A DNA stretch of 64,000 bases from Ferrimonas balearica (GCF_019802085.1 NZ_JAHVHV010000003.1:310001-374000), one strand, 5' to 3'; counted from the stretch's first letter, positions 18,465 through 28,453 are shown. The notes: generated from the letters alone by a model not told the origin. Translations and numbers: made by a program.

Positions 18465-18494
18465 GGACACAAAAAAGCCGCCCCGAAGGGCGGC
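18465..18494 (-). terminator. Terminator of napDAB copy 1, with GTGTCC tail
   Basis: On the minus strand GCCGCCC-TTCG-GGGCGGC, six T, then GTGTCC. The tail is one base off the GTGCCC seen after several other terminators in this window. Confidence 0.92.
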
Positions 18495-18514
18495 CTGGTC
18501 TGGGCGTGATGGGG

Positions 18515-18880
18515 TCAGAAATTTTCCGCCTGGGGCACGTGGCAGGCTTTGCACTGGTAGTACTTGCCGTCCACCTTGCCGTCGTCGAAGTGGCTTTCGG
18601 CCATCTTGCGCTTGCCGCCCCGGTGGCAGCTGATGCAGCCGTTCTTATCCAGGTTGATGGGGTAGTCCGCCGAGTGGGGGATCACCGGGGGCTGGCCCAC
18701 CGAGGTGACCGCCACCGACGTGCCCTTGCTCGGGTACTGGGCCACGGCGGCGACCGGCGCGGTGGCCGCCACCGGCACCTCGCCACGCAGGGACTGGGGC
18801 CCGTTCACCGGCTCGCTGCCGCCGGATTGGCAACCGCTCAGGGCCAGCATCAGGGCCATCAGGGACAGTGTCTTTTTCAT
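18515..18880 (-). CDS. napB: Periplasmic nitrate reductase diheme cytochrome NapB (copy 1), predicted lipoprotein
   Basis: 121 residues. Two heme sites (CISCH, CKACH) and the NapB pattern QSLRGE...YPSKGTSVAV...PPVIPHSADYPI, with the final ACHVPQAENF. It passes electrons to NapA. The signal MKKTLSLMALMLALSGC-QS ends in a lipobox (LSGC), so it should be lipid-anchored, unlike ordinary soluble NapB and unlike copy 2. It lies 13 bases after napA and is the last gene of napDAB. Confidence 0.9.
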   Translation of the reverse strand: MKKTLSLMALMLALSGCQSGGSEPVNGPQSLRGEVPVAATAPVAAVAQYPSKGTSVAVTSVGQPPVIPHSADYPINLDKNGCISCHRGGKRKMAESHFDDGKVDGKYYQCKACHVPQAENF

Positions 18881-18893
18881 CTTCCTTTCCTCC

Positions 18894-21374
18894 TCAGGCC
18901 TTGGTCACTTTCACCGGACACTTCTTGAAATCCGTCTCCTTGGAGATGGGATCCGTGGCGTCCAGGATCAGCTTGTTGATCAGCTGGCTGGAGTCGAAGA
19001 AGGCCATGAAGATCACCCCGCGCGGCATCTCGTAACGGCTGTCGGTGGTCACCCGACTGCGCACCTCGCCCCGGCGGTTGGAGACCACCACGGCGTCCCC
19101 TTCGCTCAGCCCGCGGGCCGCGGCGTCCTCGGCGTTCATAAACACCTGACCGTTGGGGAAGGCGTCGTGCAGCTCCGGCACCCGACGGGTCATGGATCCG
19201 GTGTGCCAGTGCTCCAGGATGCGGCCGGTGCACATCCAGAGATCGTGCTCCTCATCCGGGCTCTCCGCCGGCGGCTCGTAGGTGTTGGCGATGATCACCG
19301 CCTTGCCATCGGGCTTGCCGTAGAACTGGAAGCCGGTGCCCTTCTCGACGTAGGGATCCAGCCCCTCTTTGAAGCGCCACAGGGTCTCCTTGCCGTTCAC
19401 CACCGGCCAGCGCAGGCCCTCACCGAAGTAGGCGTCGAAGTCGCCCAGATCGTGGTGGTGACCGCGGGTGAAGCCGGCGTACTCCTCGAACAGGCCCTTC
19501 TGCACGTAGAAGCCAAACGCCTTGTTCTCGTCGTTGAACCGCCCCTTGCACTCCCGGGTGGGGAACTTGTTCACCTCACCGTTGGCGAACAGTACCTCGA
19601 ACAGGGTCTTGCCGCGGTACTCGGGGGCCTGGGCCAGCAGCTCTTCGGTCCAGACGTCCTCCATGGTGAAGCGCTGGGCGAACTCCATCACCTGGCGCAG
19701 ATCGGAGCGGGCGCCGGGCACCGGAGTGACCATCTGGTGCCAGTACTGGCCGCGGCGCTCGGCGTTACCGTAGGCGCCCTCCTTCTCCACCCACATGGCG
19801 GTGGGCAGCACCAGATCGGCCATGGAGGCGGTCACCGTCATGTAGGCGTCGGAGACGGTGATGAAGTTGTCCGGGTTGGTGAACCCCGGCAGGGCCTCCT
19901 CGTTGATGTTGGGCCCGGCCTGCAGGTTGTTGGTGCACTGGGTCCAGTAGCAGTTCATCACCCCATCTTTGAGCATCCGGTTGTGCATCACGGCGTGGAA
20001 GCCGGGCTTGCCGGGGATGGTGCCCTTGGGCAGCTGCCAGCGCTGCTCGGTGACGGTGCGGTGCTTCTCCTTCATCACCACCATGTCCGCCGGCAGGCGG
20101 TGGGCGAAGGTGCCCACTTCCCGGGCGGTGCCGCAGGCGGAGGGCTGACCGGTGAGGGAGAAGGGGCTGTTGCCCGGCTCGGAGATCTTGCCGGTCAGCA
20201 GATGGATGTTGTAGATGGAGTTGTTCACCCAGACGCCGCGCACGTGCTGGTTGGCACCCATGCACCACAGGCTCATCACCTTGCGCTTGGGATCCGCGTA
20301 CAGCTTGGCCATCTTGAGCAGGGCCTCGGCGGGCACGCCGGTCTGCTCGACGGTGTACTCCAGGGTGTAGCGCTCCAGGAACTGGGCGTACTGCTCGAAG
20401 CTGATCGCCTCGGTCTTGCCGGATCCGGGGTTCTTGGCCGCCTTCTCCAGCGGGTGATCCGGACGCAGGCCGTAACCGATGTCGGCCTGGGCCATGGCGA
20501 ACTTGGTGTGCTTGTTGACGAAGTCCCAGTTCACCGCATCGTTCTGGATGATGTAGTTGGCGACGAAGTTCAGCAGGATCTGGTCCCGGTGCGGCGCGAA
20601 CACCATGCCGTTGTCCGCCAGCTCGAAGCAGCGGTGCTTGTAGGTGGAGAGCACGTGGATCTCGCAACCCGGGTGGGAGAGGCGACGATCGGTGATGCGG
20701 TTCCACAGCACCGGATGGGCCTCGGCGGCGTTGGAGCCCCAGAGCACAAAGGCGTCGGTGTGCTCGATGTCGTCGTAGCAGCCCATGGGCTCATCGATGC
20801 CGAAGGCGCGCAGGAAGCCCACCACCGCGGAAGCCATGCAGTGACGAGCGTTGGGATCGATGTTGTTGGAGCGGAAGCCGGCCTTCATCAGCTTGGCGGC
20901 GGCGTAGCCCTCCCACACGGTCCACTGGCCGGAGCCGAACATCCCCACGGAGGTGGGGCCCTTGGCCTTGAGGCTGGCCTTCCAGCGGGCGGCCATCTCG
21001 TCGTAGGCGCGATCCCAGCTGACCGGGGTCAACTCCCCGTCTTTGGCGAACTGGCCGTTCTTCATCCGCAGCAGCGGGGTGGTCAGCCGGTCCTGGCCGT
21101 AGAGCACCTTGGAGAGGAAGTAGCCCTTCACACAGGCCATCCCCTTGTTGACCGGGCTGTCCGGGTTGCCCTTGGTGCCGACGATGCGGTTGTTCTTGGT
21201 CCCGACCATGATGGAGCAGCCCACGCCGCAGAAGCGGCAGGGCGCCTTGTCCCAGTGAATGTCGTCCTGACCCTCGGCGGCCCTGGCCAGGCCAGCCGGC
21301 AGGCTGGCGCCGGCCGCGGTGGCCGCCGCCAGCGCCGCGTTGGCTTTGATAAAGTTGCGACGATCCAGTTTCAT
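18894..21374 (-). CDS. napA: Periplasmic nitrate reductase catalytic subunit NapA (copy 1)
   Basis: 826 residues, typical length. Tat signal [17 protein letters not shown], [4Fe-4S] ligands Cys46, Cys49, Cys53 and Cys81 (CRFCGVGC ... ACVKG), and the Mo-ligating Cys179 in [13 protein letters not shown]. The C-terminal domain carries the NapA blocks [19 protein letters not shown] and GVIFMAFFD. It reduces nitrate to nitrite in the periplasm using two Mo-bis-MGD pterins. The start ATG overlaps the napD stop by 4 bases. Collinear with copy 2 over its full length. Confidence 0.95.
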   Translation of the reverse strand: MKLDRRNFIKANAALAAATAAGASLPAGLARAAEGQDDIHWDKAPCRFCGVGCSIMVGTKNNRIVGTKGNPDSPVNKGMACVKGYFLSKVLYGQDRLTTPLLRMKNGQFAKDGELTPVSWDRAYDEMAARWKASLKAKGPTSVGMFGSGQWTVWEGYAAAKLMKAGFRSNNIDPNARHCMASAVVGFLRAFGIDEPMGCYDDIEHTDAFVLWGSNAAEAHPVLWNRITDRRLSHPGCEIHVLSTYKHRCFELADNGMVFAPHRDQILLNFVANYIIQNDAVNWDFVNKHTKFAMAQADIGYGLRPDHPLEKAAKNPGSGKTEAISFEQYAQFLERYTLEYTVEQTGVPAEALLKMAKLYADPKRKVMSLWCMGANQHVRGVWVNNSIYNIHLLTGKISEPGNSPFSLTGQPSACGTAREVGTFAHRLPADMVVMKEKHRTVTEQRWQLPKGTIPGKPGFHAVMHNRMLKDGVMNCYWTQCTNNLQAGPNINEEALPGFTNPDNFITVSDAYMTVTASMADLVLPTAMWVEKEGAYGNAERRGQYWHQMVTPVPGARSDLRQVMEFAQRFTMEDVWTEELLAQAPEYRGKTLFEVLFANGEVNKFPTRECKGRFNDENKAFGFYVQKGLFEEYAGFTRGHHHDLGDFDAYFGEGLRWPVVNGKETLWRFKEGLDPYVEKGTGFQFYGKPDGKAVIIANTYEPPAESPDEEHDLWMCTGRILEHWHTGSMTRRVPELHDAFPNGQVFMNAEDAAARGLSEGDAVVVSNRRGEVRSRVTTDSRYEMPRGVIFMAFFDSSQLINKLILDATDPISKETDFKKCPVKVTKA

Positions 21375-21640
21375 CCTGTTGTTTCCCCCAGCTCATCTAA
21401 GGTTTCTACCCGGTGGTAGGTCAGCGCCGCGGACAGTACGCCGGGCAGGGTGGCGATCCCCTCCATGCCCTGACGCATGTCGTTGCGATCGCGCCGCTCC
21501 AAGGTCACTGCCAGCTTGCCCTCATCGGTGCGGGCGTGGATCTCGGCGCCCGCCATCGATTCGATGGCCCGGCAGACCTCGTCCACCTGCCCCGGCTGGC
21601 AATGCACCGCGAAACTGGTGATGTGGTATTCGTCTGTCAC
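21371..21640 (-). CDS. napD: NapA-specific chaperone NapD (copy 1)
   Basis: 89 residues from GTG 21640 ([16 protein letters not shown]), with GGAG 6-7 bases upstream. The longer frame to 21736 has no ribosome site. NapD is a small cytoplasmic protein with a ferredoxin-like fold that binds the NapA Tat signal. The motif [17 protein letters not shown] and the end [15 protein letters not shown] match the family. It leads napDAB copy 1. Confidence 0.9.
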   Translation of the reverse strand: MTDEYHITSFAVHCQPGQVDEVCRAIESMAGAEIHARTDEGKLAVTLERRDRNDMRQGMEGIATLPGVLSAALTYHRVETLDELGETTG

Positions 21641-21723
21641 GGGACTCTCCTCTGGCTGACCGTTCAAACCCATAATGAAAATGCGGCCTTTCCCGGGATA
21701 TACCCAGTCGGAGGTAGTTGGCG

Positions 21724-21754
21724 AAAAAAGCGCCACGGATCAAAAAAGTGGCGC
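21724..21754 (-). terminator. Terminator downstream of modA copy 2
   Basis: On the minus strand GCGCCAC, an 11-base loop, GTGGCGC, then six T. It separates modA2 from napDAB copy 1, so the latter should have its own promoter in 21641-21723. Confidence 0.75.
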
Positions 21755-21816
21755 GGGAAGGGAAAACAATCTTCCCGCCAGGTCGGGCAGGATGGGAGCG
21801 GTATGGAGGTGGGGAT

Positions 21817-22569
21817 TCAGAAGCGGATCGGCGCCTCAATGACGGAGTAGCCGGCCTGGGTCAGCAGGGGGCGCTGCTCCAGCAGGTAGCGCATCAGCGC
21901 CTTGGCGGCCTCGGGCTCGGCGGTGCGCTTGAGGATCACCGCCTGCTGGTCCAAGGGGTGGTGCCACTGAGGCGGTACCGGCCAGTAGTGGGACTCGGGC
22001 ACCGCCCGGGCCTTGAGCAGCGAGAGGGCCACCAGGCCGCCGCCGACGTTGCCGCTGTCCACGTACTGGAACGCCTGCACCACGCTGTTGCCCCGCAGCA
22101 GCTTGCCCTTGAGGCTGTCGGTAAGGGCCAGGTGATCGAGCACCTGCTCCGCCGCTTCGCCGTAGGGGGCGGTGCGGGCGTTGGCGATGGCCAGGCGCTG
22201 ATGCCAGAGCCGCAGCCGGGCTTCGTCGGCGCCCCCCTCCCGGGACCAGAACGCCAGTATGCCCACCGCATAGGTGGCGCGAGAGCCGGGCAGGATCAGG
22301 TCGTGCTGCTCCAACAGGGCCGGGCGGGCACTGTCGGCGGAGAGGAAGAGATCGAAGGGGGCGCCGTGGCGGATCTGGGTGTAGAGGGCGCCGCTGGCGC
22401 CGGAGGAGATCCGCACCCGCACTCCGGACTCCCGCTCGAAGCCCTCGGCGATGCGCTCGAACACCGGATGGAAGTTGGCCGCCACCGCCACTTTGAGCTC
22501 GGTGGCCCACACCGAGGACGACAGCAGTGCCGCACACAGCAACACCATCCCGCGGACACAACGCATCAT
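21817..22569 (-). CDS. Second ModA-like periplasmic molybdate-binding protein
   Basis: 250 residues from ATG 22569 (MMRCVRG), GGGAG upstream. Signal peptide ends SSSVWA, then TELKVAVAANFHPVF. Ligand-loop motifs SSGASGALYTQI, GAPFDLFLSAD and NARTAPYGEAAEQV parallel ModA copy 1 and are clearly paralogous. No modB or modC follows, so it must use the ModBC pair about 12 kb away or another oxyanion permease. It sits between the two napDAB sets. Selectivity for molybdate, tungstate or another oxyanion is not readable. Confidence 0.88.
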   Translation of the reverse strand: MMRCVRGMVLLCAALLSSSVWATELKVAVAANFHPVFERIAEGFERESGVRVRISSGASGALYTQIRHGAPFDLFLSADSARPALLEQHDLILPGSRATYAVGILAFWSREGGADEARLRLWHQRLAIANARTAPYGEAAEQVLDHLALTDSLKGKLLRGNSVVQAFQYVDSGNVGGGLVALSLLKARAVPESHYWPVPPQWHHPLDQQAVILKRTAEPEAAKALMRYLLEQRPLLTQAGYSVIEAPIRF

Positions 22570-22590
22570 TCCGGCTCCCTGCTCAAGACG

Positions 22591-22610
22591 GGGGCGGCCC
22601 GTGCCGCCCC
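22591..22610. repeat. Hairpin upstream of modA copy 2
   Basis: GGGGCGGC-CCGT-GCCGCCCC, a perfect 8-bp stem with a 4-base loop. On the minus strand it comes after, not before, the T run, so it is not a standard terminator for napB copy 2. It would be an mRNA hairpin 20-40 bases before the modA2 start. Confidence 0.4.
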
Positions 22611-22659
22611 GAAAAAACGCGCCCATCTTAGCAACCGAAAGAGTTTACCGTCAGCGGCT

Positions 22660-23052
22660 TTATTGCGCGGCCTTGATCTCGGACAGGTTCTGCTGGGGCA
22701 CATGGCACTGGTTGCAGAAGTAGTACTCCCCCTTGAGGGTGCTGTCGCTGCGGTAGTGGGAGATGTGGATGGGGGTGGCCTTCATCTTGGCGGCCCGCTT
22801 GGGATCGTGGCAGCCGGTGCAGCCGTTACGCTGACCGGTGATGGGGTAGCTTGCCTTGTGGGGGATGAGCGGCGGCTGGTGCACCAGGGAGCGCGGCAGC
22901 GACGTGCCCTTGGCCGGGTAATCGGCCATGGCCGGTGCCGGGGCGGCGTCGGACACCGGCGTGGCGCCGCGCAAGGACTGGGGCAGCTCCGCCGCCAGCG
23001 CCAGGCCCGACAGGCCCAGCGCCACCAGTAACAGGGGTTTCCAATGGGTCAT
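22660..23052 (-). CDS. napB: Periplasmic nitrate reductase diheme cytochrome NapB (copy 2)
   Basis: 130 residues with a normal Sec signal (LSGLALA-AELPQ), no lipobox. Heme sites are CTGCH and CNQCH. NapB landmarks QSLRGATPV, DYPAKGTSL, PPLIPHKASYPITG and CHVPQQN are present. It feeds NapA copy 2, whose stop lies 10 bases upstream. Compared with copy 1 it has a longer C-terminus (LSEIKAAQ) and a soluble rather than lipid-anchored form. Confidence 0.92.
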   Translation of the reverse strand: MTHWKPLLLVALGLSGLALAAELPQSLRGATPVSDAAPAPAMADYPAKGTSLPRSLVHQPPLIPHKASYPITGQRNGCTGCHDPKRAAKMKATPIHISHYRSDSTLKGEYYFCNQCHVPQQNLSEIKAAQ

Positions 23053-23062
23053 AACGGGCTCC

Positions 23063-25543
23063 TCAGGCCTTGGCCACCTTGACCGCGCACTTCTTGAAGT
23101 CGGTCTCTTTGGAGATGGGATCCGTGGCGTCCAGCAGCAGCTTATTGACCAGCTGACTGGCGTCGAAGAAGGGCATAAAGGTCATCCCCTGGGGCGGCTT
23201 GTTGCGACCCTGGGTCTCCACCCGGGTGCGCACACTGCCGCGACGACTGGTCACCACCACCTCGTCGCCCCGGGCCAGGCCGCGGGCCTTGGCGTCCTCC
23301 GGGTGCATGTAGAGCTTGGCGTTGGGATAAGCGTTGTGCAGCTCCGGTACCCGGCCGGTCATGGTGCCGGTGTGCCAGTGCTCCAGCACCCGCCCGGTGC
23401 TGAACCAGAGGTCGTACTCCTTGTCCGGGCTCTCCGCCGGCGGCTCGTAGGGGTTGGCGATCACCACCGCCTTGCCGTCCGGTTTGCCGTAGAAGTCGAA
23501 CCCCTCCCCCTTGGCGTAGGGATCCCGCCCCACCTTGAAGCGCCAAGGGGTCTCCTTGCCGTCCACCACCGGCCAGCGTTTGCCCCGGTTCTCGTGGTAG
23601 GCGTCGAAGTCGTCCAGATCGTGGGCCTTGCCCCGGCCAAAGGCGGCGTACTCCTCGAACAGCCCCTTCTGCACGTAAAAGCCGAAGGCGTCGGACTCGT
23701 CGTTGAGGGGCGATTTGCAGTCGGAGCGGGGGAAGCGGTTGGCCACCCCGTTGGCAAAGAGCACGTCGTACAGGGTCTTGTCCTTGTACTCGGGCTTCTG
23801 GGCCAGCAGTTCGTCCGGCCACACCTCGCTGACCTTGAAGCGTTTGGCAAACTCCATCAGCTGCCAGAGATCGGAGCGGGCCTGGCCCGGGGCCTTGACC
23901 ATCTGGTGCCACAGGTGGGTGCGCCGCTCGGCGTTACCGAAGCCCCCCTCCTTCTCCACCCACATGGCGGTGGGCAGCACCAGGTCCGCCACCGAGGCGG
24001 TCACCGTCATGTAGGGATCGGAGACGACGATGAAGTTCTCCGGGTTAAGGTAGCCCGGCAGCACCTCCTCGTTGGTGTTGGGGCCAGCCTGCAGGTTGTT
24101 GTTGACCTGGATCCAGTAGCAGTTGATCACCCCGTCCTTGAGCTTGCGACAGTGATCCACGGCGTGGAACCCCGGCTTGGCGGGGATGGTGCCCTTGGGC
24201 AGCTGCCACTTCTCCTCCGCCAGGGCCCGGTGTTTGTCGTTCATCACCACCATGTCCGCCGGCAGGCGGTGGCTGAAGGTGCCCACTTCCCGGGCGGTGC
24301 CGCAGGCGGCGGGCTGGCCGGTGAGGGAGAAGGGGCTGTTGCCCGGCTCGGAGATCTTGCCGGTGAGCAGGTGCAGGTTGTAGACCGAGTTGTTGGCCCA
24401 GACCCCGCGCACGTGCTGGTTGAAGCCCATGCACCACAGGCTCATCACCCGGGCCTTGGGATCGGCGTAGGCCTCCGCCAGGGCCTTGAGGTTCTCCTGG
24501 GGCACCCCGGACATCTGCGAGGCCTTCTCCAGGGTGTACTCCGACAGGTAGCGCTTGTACTCGTCGAAGCTGATGTCCTTCATCGCCCCCGAGCCGGCGT
24601 TCTTGGCCTTCTTCTCCCGGGGATCTTCCGGGCGCAGGCCGTAACCGATGTCCGGCGTCGCCTCGGCAAACTTCACGTGCTTGTCGACGAAGGCCTTGTT
24701 CACCGCGCCGCTTTGGATGATGTGGTTGGCGATGTAGTTGAGGATCACCAGATCCGACTGGGGCTGCATCACCATGGCGTTGTCCGCCAGATCGAAACAG
24801 CGGTTTTCGTAGGTGGAGAGCACGTGCACCCGGCAGGCGTCGTGGGAGAGGCGCCGCTCGGTCAGTCGTGCCCAGAGGATGGGGTGCATCTCGGCGGCGT
24901 TGGAGCCCCAAAGGACGAAGGTATCGGCGTGTTCGAAGTCGTCGTAACAGCCCATGGGCTCATCGATGCCGAAGGCCCGCAGGAAGCCCACCACCGCCGA
25001 GGCCATGCAGTGGCGGGCGTTGGGCTCGAGGTTGTTGGAGCGAAAGCCCGCTTTCATCAGCTTGGCAGCGGCGTAGCCCTCCCAGATGGTCCACTGGCCG
25101 GAGCCGAACATCCCCACCGAGGTGGGCCCTTTGGCCTTCAGGCTGGCTTTCCACTTGTCCGCCATGACGTCGAAGGCCTGGTCCCAGCTGACCGGGGTCA
25201 ACTCGCCCCCCTTGTCGACCTTGCCGTCCTTCATCCGCAACAGAGGCTGGGTCAGGCGACCTTCGCCGTACATGATCTTGGCCAGGTAGTAGCCCTTAAC
25301 GCAGTTCATCCCCATGTTGACCGGGCTCTTGGGGTCGCCCTGGGTGGCCACCACCTTGCCCTTGTCGGTGCCCACCAGCACCGAGCAGCCGGTACCGCAG
25401 AAGCGGCAGGGGGCTTTCTGCCAGTTGAGATCCTCGCCGGCTTCGGCGGCTTCCACCAGCCGGGCGGGCAGGGTGGCACCGGCCACCGAAGCGGCCGCCA
25501 GGGCGGCCTTGGCTTTCAAAAAGCTGCGACGTGACAGGCTCAT
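23063..25543 (-). CDS. napA: Periplasmic nitrate reductase catalytic subunit NapA (copy 2)
   Basis: 826 residues. Tat signal [17 protein letters not shown]; Fe-S ligands CRFCGTGC (Cys46/49/53) and NCVKG; Mo-ligating Cys in [13 protein letters not shown]. The C-terminal block is [19 protein letters not shown]. Near-identical in layout to copy 1, with scattered substitutions. The frame is open further upstream, through the napD gene, but the Tat signal fixes the start at ATG 25543, overlapping the napD stop by 4 bases. Two NapA in one locus suggest different affinities or conditions, as for the nap-alpha/nap-beta sets of Shewanella. Confidence 0.95.
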   Translation of the reverse strand: MSLSRRSFLKAKAALAAASVAGATLPARLVEAAEAGEDLNWQKAPCRFCGTGCSVLVGTDKGKVVATQGDPKSPVNMGMNCVKGYYLAKIMYGEGRLTQPLLRMKDGKVDKGGELTPVSWDQAFDVMADKWKASLKAKGPTSVGMFGSGQWTIWEGYAAAKLMKAGFRSNNLEPNARHCMASAVVGFLRAFGIDEPMGCYDDFEHADTFVLWGSNAAEMHPILWARLTERRLSHDACRVHVLSTYENRCFDLADNAMVMQPQSDLVILNYIANHIIQSGAVNKAFVDKHVKFAEATPDIGYGLRPEDPREKKAKNAGSGAMKDISFDEYKRYLSEYTLEKASQMSGVPQENLKALAEAYADPKARVMSLWCMGFNQHVRGVWANNSVYNLHLLTGKISEPGNSPFSLTGQPAACGTAREVGTFSHRLPADMVVMNDKHRALAEEKWQLPKGTIPAKPGFHAVDHCRKLKDGVINCYWIQVNNNLQAGPNTNEEVLPGYLNPENFIVVSDPYMTVTASVADLVLPTAMWVEKEGGFGNAERRTHLWHQMVKAPGQARSDLWQLMEFAKRFKVSEVWPDELLAQKPEYKDKTLYDVLFANGVANRFPRSDCKSPLNDESDAFGFYVQKGLFEEYAAFGRGKAHDLDDFDAYHENRGKRWPVVDGKETPWRFKVGRDPYAKGEGFDFYGKPDGKAVVIANPYEPPAESPDKEYDLWFSTGRVLEHWHTGTMTGRVPELHNAYPNAKLYMHPEDAKARGLARGDEVVVTSRRGSVRTRVETQGRNKPPQGMTFMPFFDASQLVNKLLLDATDPISKETDFKKCAVKVAKA

Positions 25544-25800
25544 ATCCACTGCTCCTCCGTCATGGGTTCGACCTGCTGATACACCAGGGCGGTGCTCAGC
25601 ACCCCCTCCAATGCCCGGATGGCGTCCACCAAATCCAGGACCGCCTGGCCGTCGGTGGCTTCCAGCACCACCACCAGCTTGGCGTCCTGACGGGTGGGGA
25701 CTTCCGCCCCGGGGTGTGCGGCAATGGCCTGGGCCACGGCGTCGACCTGCTGCGGTCGGCAGTGCACCACCAGGCTGCTGACGTGATAGTTGCGCTCCAT
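25540..25800 (-). CDS. napD: NapA-specific chaperone NapD (copy 2)
   Basis: 86 residues from ATG 25800 ([16 protein letters not shown]), with GAGGA 3-4 bases upstream. It shares the pattern [17 protein letters not shown] and the end [15 protein letters not shown] with copy 1. Cytoplasmic chaperone for the NapA twin-arginine signal. It leads the napDAB copy 2 operon. Confidence 0.9.
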   Translation of the reverse strand: MERNYHVSSLVVHCRPQQVDAVAQAIAAHPGAEVPTRQDAKLVVVLEATDGQAVLDLVDAIRALEGVLSTALVYQQVEPMTEEQWI

Positions 25801-25860
25801 GCGTCCTCGATTCTCTGGCCAGGGTTCTATCAAGATAGACCAGCCCGGGAGCAGGGGTTT

Positions 25861-25891
25861 GGGCACAAAAAAACCGGCCCAAAGGCCGGTT
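25861..25891 (-). terminator. Terminator of the response regulator gene, with GTGCCC tail
   Basis: On the minus strand AACCGGCC-TTTG-GGCCGGTT, a run of seven T, then GTGCCC. Confidence 0.92.
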
Positions 25892-25908
25892 GCCGTCCCT
25901 TAACGGGG

Positions 25909-26502
25909 TCAGGGGCGCTGGGATGCCAGCTGCATCAGCGCCGCCAGCGAGTCCACCCCCAGCTTTTTCATCATGTTGGCGCGGTGCACTTCGATGGTGC
26001 GCACCGCCACGCAGAGGCTGTCCGCCATCTGCTTGTTGGTGTGGCCCTGGATCACCCGGTCAAACACCGCCCGCTCCCGGACGCTGAGGGTGGCCAGCTT
26101 GGCCTGTTGTTGACCGGTTTCGAATCGGGCCTGGCTTTGGGCCAGCCCCTCACGCAGGGCCGCCGCCAGCTCCTGCCCCTTGACCGGCTTCTGGAAGAAG
26201 TCGAAGGCACCGGCCTTGAAGGCCTCCACCGCCATGGGGACGTCGCCGTGCCCGGTCAGGAAGATCACCGCCAAGGGGCTGCGGGCCGCCACCAGATGAC
26301 GCTGCAGATCCTGGCCGCTGAGGCCCGGCATGCGGCTGTCGAGAATGACGCACCCGGGCAGACTCAGGTCCACCTCCTCCAGGAACCGCTCACCCTCGGC
26401 ATAGGGGGTCAGGGGAAACCCGTAGCTCTCCATCAGGAAGCTGAGAGAGTCGAGAATGGCGCTGTCGTCGTCCACCAGGTAGATGGCCGGGGAGCTGGTC
26501 AT
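25909..26502 (-). CDS. FixJ/TtrR-like two-component response regulator
   Basis: 197 residues. N-terminal receiver: acidic pocket VDDD (10-13), phosphoacceptor Asp55 in [17 protein letters not shown], Thr in [12 protein letters not shown] and Lys in FFQKPV, all typical of the FixJ/TtrR group. C-terminal LuxR-type helix-turn-helix (about 135-195: [42 protein letters not shown]). It is divergent from a kinase with a PhnD-like sensor domain, the architecture of TtrS. Likely target: psrABC, and perhaps its own promoter. Confidence 0.9.
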   Translation of the reverse strand: MTSSPAIYLVDDDSAILDSLSFLMESYGFPLTPYAEGERFLEEVDLSLPGCVILDSRMPGLSGQDLQRHLVAARSPLAVIFLTGHGDVPMAVEAFKAGAFDFFQKPVKGQELAAALREGLAQSQARFETGQQQAKLATLSVRERAVFDRVIQGHTNKQMADSLCVAVRTIEVHRANMMKKLGVDSLAALMQLASQRP

Positions 26503-26576
26503 GGTTGGGCCCTCACAATGTCTCCCTCGATAGGTATCGCATTTTGTCCCCCGGTGCGACTCGCCCTGCTGTAACA

Positions 26577-26590
26577 GTGAAGCAGTTCAC
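26577..26590. promoter_or_regulatory. Palindrome in the divergent regulator/kinase promoter
   Basis: GTGAA-GCAG-TTCAC, a perfect 5-4-5 palindrome in the 143-base gap between the response regulator and kinase genes. Candidate operator for autoregulation. Confidence 0.45.
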
Positions 26591-26645
26591 ATCCGCGCAA
26601 CAGAGGAGCGGATAAGCTGGCGACGCCCGTCCCTGAGGATACCCG

Positions 26646-28406
26646 GTGTTCGCCATGCCCAAATATCTGCTGCCCCTGTTGCTGAGCCTGATGATCCATC
26701 CGGCCTTCGGCGCCGAGCTGACCGTTGGCGTGCTGGCCAACTGGGGCTACCAGGCGGCCCAGGAGCGCTGGCAGCCGCTGGCCCGCTACCTGGAAGCCCA
26801 CCTGCCCGGCACCGAGTTTTCCATCTACCCCGGCACCTTCGAGCAGCTCAACCAGGCCCTGGAAGAGGGCAAGATCCAGTTTATCGTCACCAACCCGGGC
26901 CAGTACCTCTACCTCTCCAATCAGTACCCGCTCTCCTGGCTGGCCACCATGCGCTCTCGCCAGCACCAGGGCACCACCTACGCCATCGGCTCCGCCATCC
27001 TGGTGCGCGCCGACAGCCCCTATCGCACCCTGTATGACCTGAAAAATCGCACGGTGGCGGCCTCCGGCCCCCATGCCCTGGGCGGTTACCAGGCGACGGT
27101 GGGGCTGATGCGCAAACTGGGGATGCAGCCGGACAGTTACTTTCAGCAGGTCAATTTCCTGGGATTCCCGCTGGATCCTTTGGTGTACCAGGTGCGAGAC
27201 CGCCAGGTGGACGCGGCCATCACCCCCTTTTGCACCCTGGAGGAGATGGTGAAGCGGGGGCTGGTCAATCCGGAGGATTTCAGGGTGCTGAACCCCAGCC
27301 ACCCCCCGGGCTACGATTGCGAAGTGAGCACCGCGCTCTACCCCAATTGGTCCTTTGCCGCCAGCGAAACCGTGGACACCCGCACCACCAAGGTGATCAC
27401 CCAGGCACTGCTGGACATTCCACCGGACCACCCGGCCGCCATTGCCGGGCAGTTCTGGGGTTGGACCTCCCCCATCAGTCAGCTCAAGGTGATCCAGCTG
27501 TTCAGCGAGCTGCAGGGCAAGCCCGAGCGGGTCACCTACTGGCAGCACTTCCAGAACTGGCTGAAAGAGAACCGCCACTGGGGCCTGCTGGCCCTGGTGA
27601 TCTTCCTGGCGGCCACCTTTTACCACTTCTGGCTGGAGTACAAATTCCGCCAGAAGAGCGACACCCTGGTGAAAACCGAGCGGGCCCTGAAGCAAAAAGC
27701 GCTGCAGATGGAGCGGCTGCAGAGCGCCGCCATCATCGGCGAGATCGGCGCCGGCCTGGCCCATGAGGTGAATCAGCCCATCGCGGCCATCACCAACTAC
27801 AGCGAAGGGGGCATGATCCGGCTGCGAAGCCAGACCCAGCCGGACACCGAACTGCTGGCGCTGCTGGACAAGATCCACCAGCAATCCTCCCGGGCCGGGG
27901 CCATAGTGCACCGCATCCGCGGCCTGCTGAAACGGCGGGAGGCGGTGTTCGGCAAAACCAACCTGCTGACCTTGGTGGATGAGAGCCTGGCCCTGCTGCG
28001 GCCGGAGAGCGAACGCCACCACATCGCCCTGCGCTCCCGGGTGACCGGGGAGCCCTACGTGGTGGAAGCCGACGCGGTGGGGATGCAGCAGGTGATGGTG
28101 AACCTGCTGAAAAACAGCCTGGACGCCCTGAAAGCGCACCCACCCCAGGCCGACCCTATGGTCTGGATCACCCTGCACTTCGAGCCCGATCAGGTCACCC
28201 TCACGGTCACCGACAATGGCCCGGGACTCAGTCTGCCGGTGGAGCAGCTGATGGCCACCTTCACCACCACCAAGCCCGATGGGCTGGGGCTGGGGCTGGC
28301 GATCTGCGCCGACATTGCCACCGCCCACGAGGGCACTTTCCAGATCGACAACGGCCCCCAGGGCGGCTGTCAGGCCACCCTGACCCTGCCCCATCAGCGC
28401 CGCTGA
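26646..28406 (+). CDS. TtrS-like sensor histidine kinase with PhnD-type periplasmic domain
   Basis: 586 residues. Signal or first membrane helix, then a PhnD-like periplasmic binding domain (about 20-290: LTVGVLANWGYQAA, FIVTNPGQYLYLSN, ILVRADSPY), one membrane helix (about 318-338, LLALVIFLAATFYHFWL), and a kinase core: His about 373 in GLAHEVNQPIAA, N-box MVNLLKNSLDAL, DNGPGLS and GLGLGLAI. This is the TtrS layout, which in Salmonella senses tetrathionate. GTG 26646 has GAGG 7 bases upstream and is preferred to ATG 26655. Ligand is inferred to be a sulfur oxyanion because psrABC follows; it is unproven. Confidence 0.88.
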   Translation: MFAMPKYLLPLLLSLMIHPAFGAELTVGVLANWGYQAAQERWQPLARYLEAHLPGTEFSIYPGTFEQLNQALEEGKIQFIVTNPGQYLYLSNQYPLSWLATMRSRQHQGTTYAIGSAILVRADSPYRTLYDLKNRTVAASGPHALGGYQATVGLMRKLGMQPDSYFQQVNFLGFPLDPLVYQVRDRQVDAAITPFCTLEEMVKRGLVNPEDFRVLNPSHPPGYDCEVSTALYPNWSFAASETVDTRTTKVITQALLDIPPDHPAAIAGQFWGWTSPISQLKVIQLFSELQGKPERVTYWQHFQNWLKENRHWGLLALVIFLAATFYHFWLEYKFRQKSDTLVKTERALKQKALQMERLQSAAIIGEIGAGLAHEVNQPIAAITNYSEGGMIRLRSQTQPDTELLALLDKIHQQSSRAGAIVHRIRGLLKRREAVFGKTNLLTLVDESLALLRPESERHHIALRSRVTGEPYVVEADAVGMQQVMVNLLKNSLDALKAHPPQADPMVWITLHFEPDQVTLTVTDNGPGLSLPVEQLMATFTTTKPDGLGLGLAICADIATAHEGTFQIDNGPQGGCQATLTLPHQRR

Positions 28407-28424
28407 ATCCGTGAAACTCCCCCC

Positions 28425-28438
28425 TGTGGTTCACCACA
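28425..28438. promoter_or_regulatory. Palindrome 1 upstream of psrA
   Basis: TGTGG-TTCA-CCACA, six paired bases on each side of a 2-base centre. Paired with an almost identical site 95 bases further on. Candidate operator of the neighbouring two-component system. Confidence 0.6.
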
Positions 28439-28453
28439 ATTGACAGCCTCAAC

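Noticed and set aside
14615-25534. Very long frames opposite dmsA, napA1 and napA2 (about 840-900 codons)
   Set aside because: All are antisense shadows of molybdoenzyme genes with strong motifs on the other strand; no ribosome sites and repetitive composition.
25544-25882. In-frame extension of napA copy 2 upstream of its Tat signal
   Set aside because: The extension runs through napD in another frame, lacks a ribosome site and would bury the twin-arginine signal.
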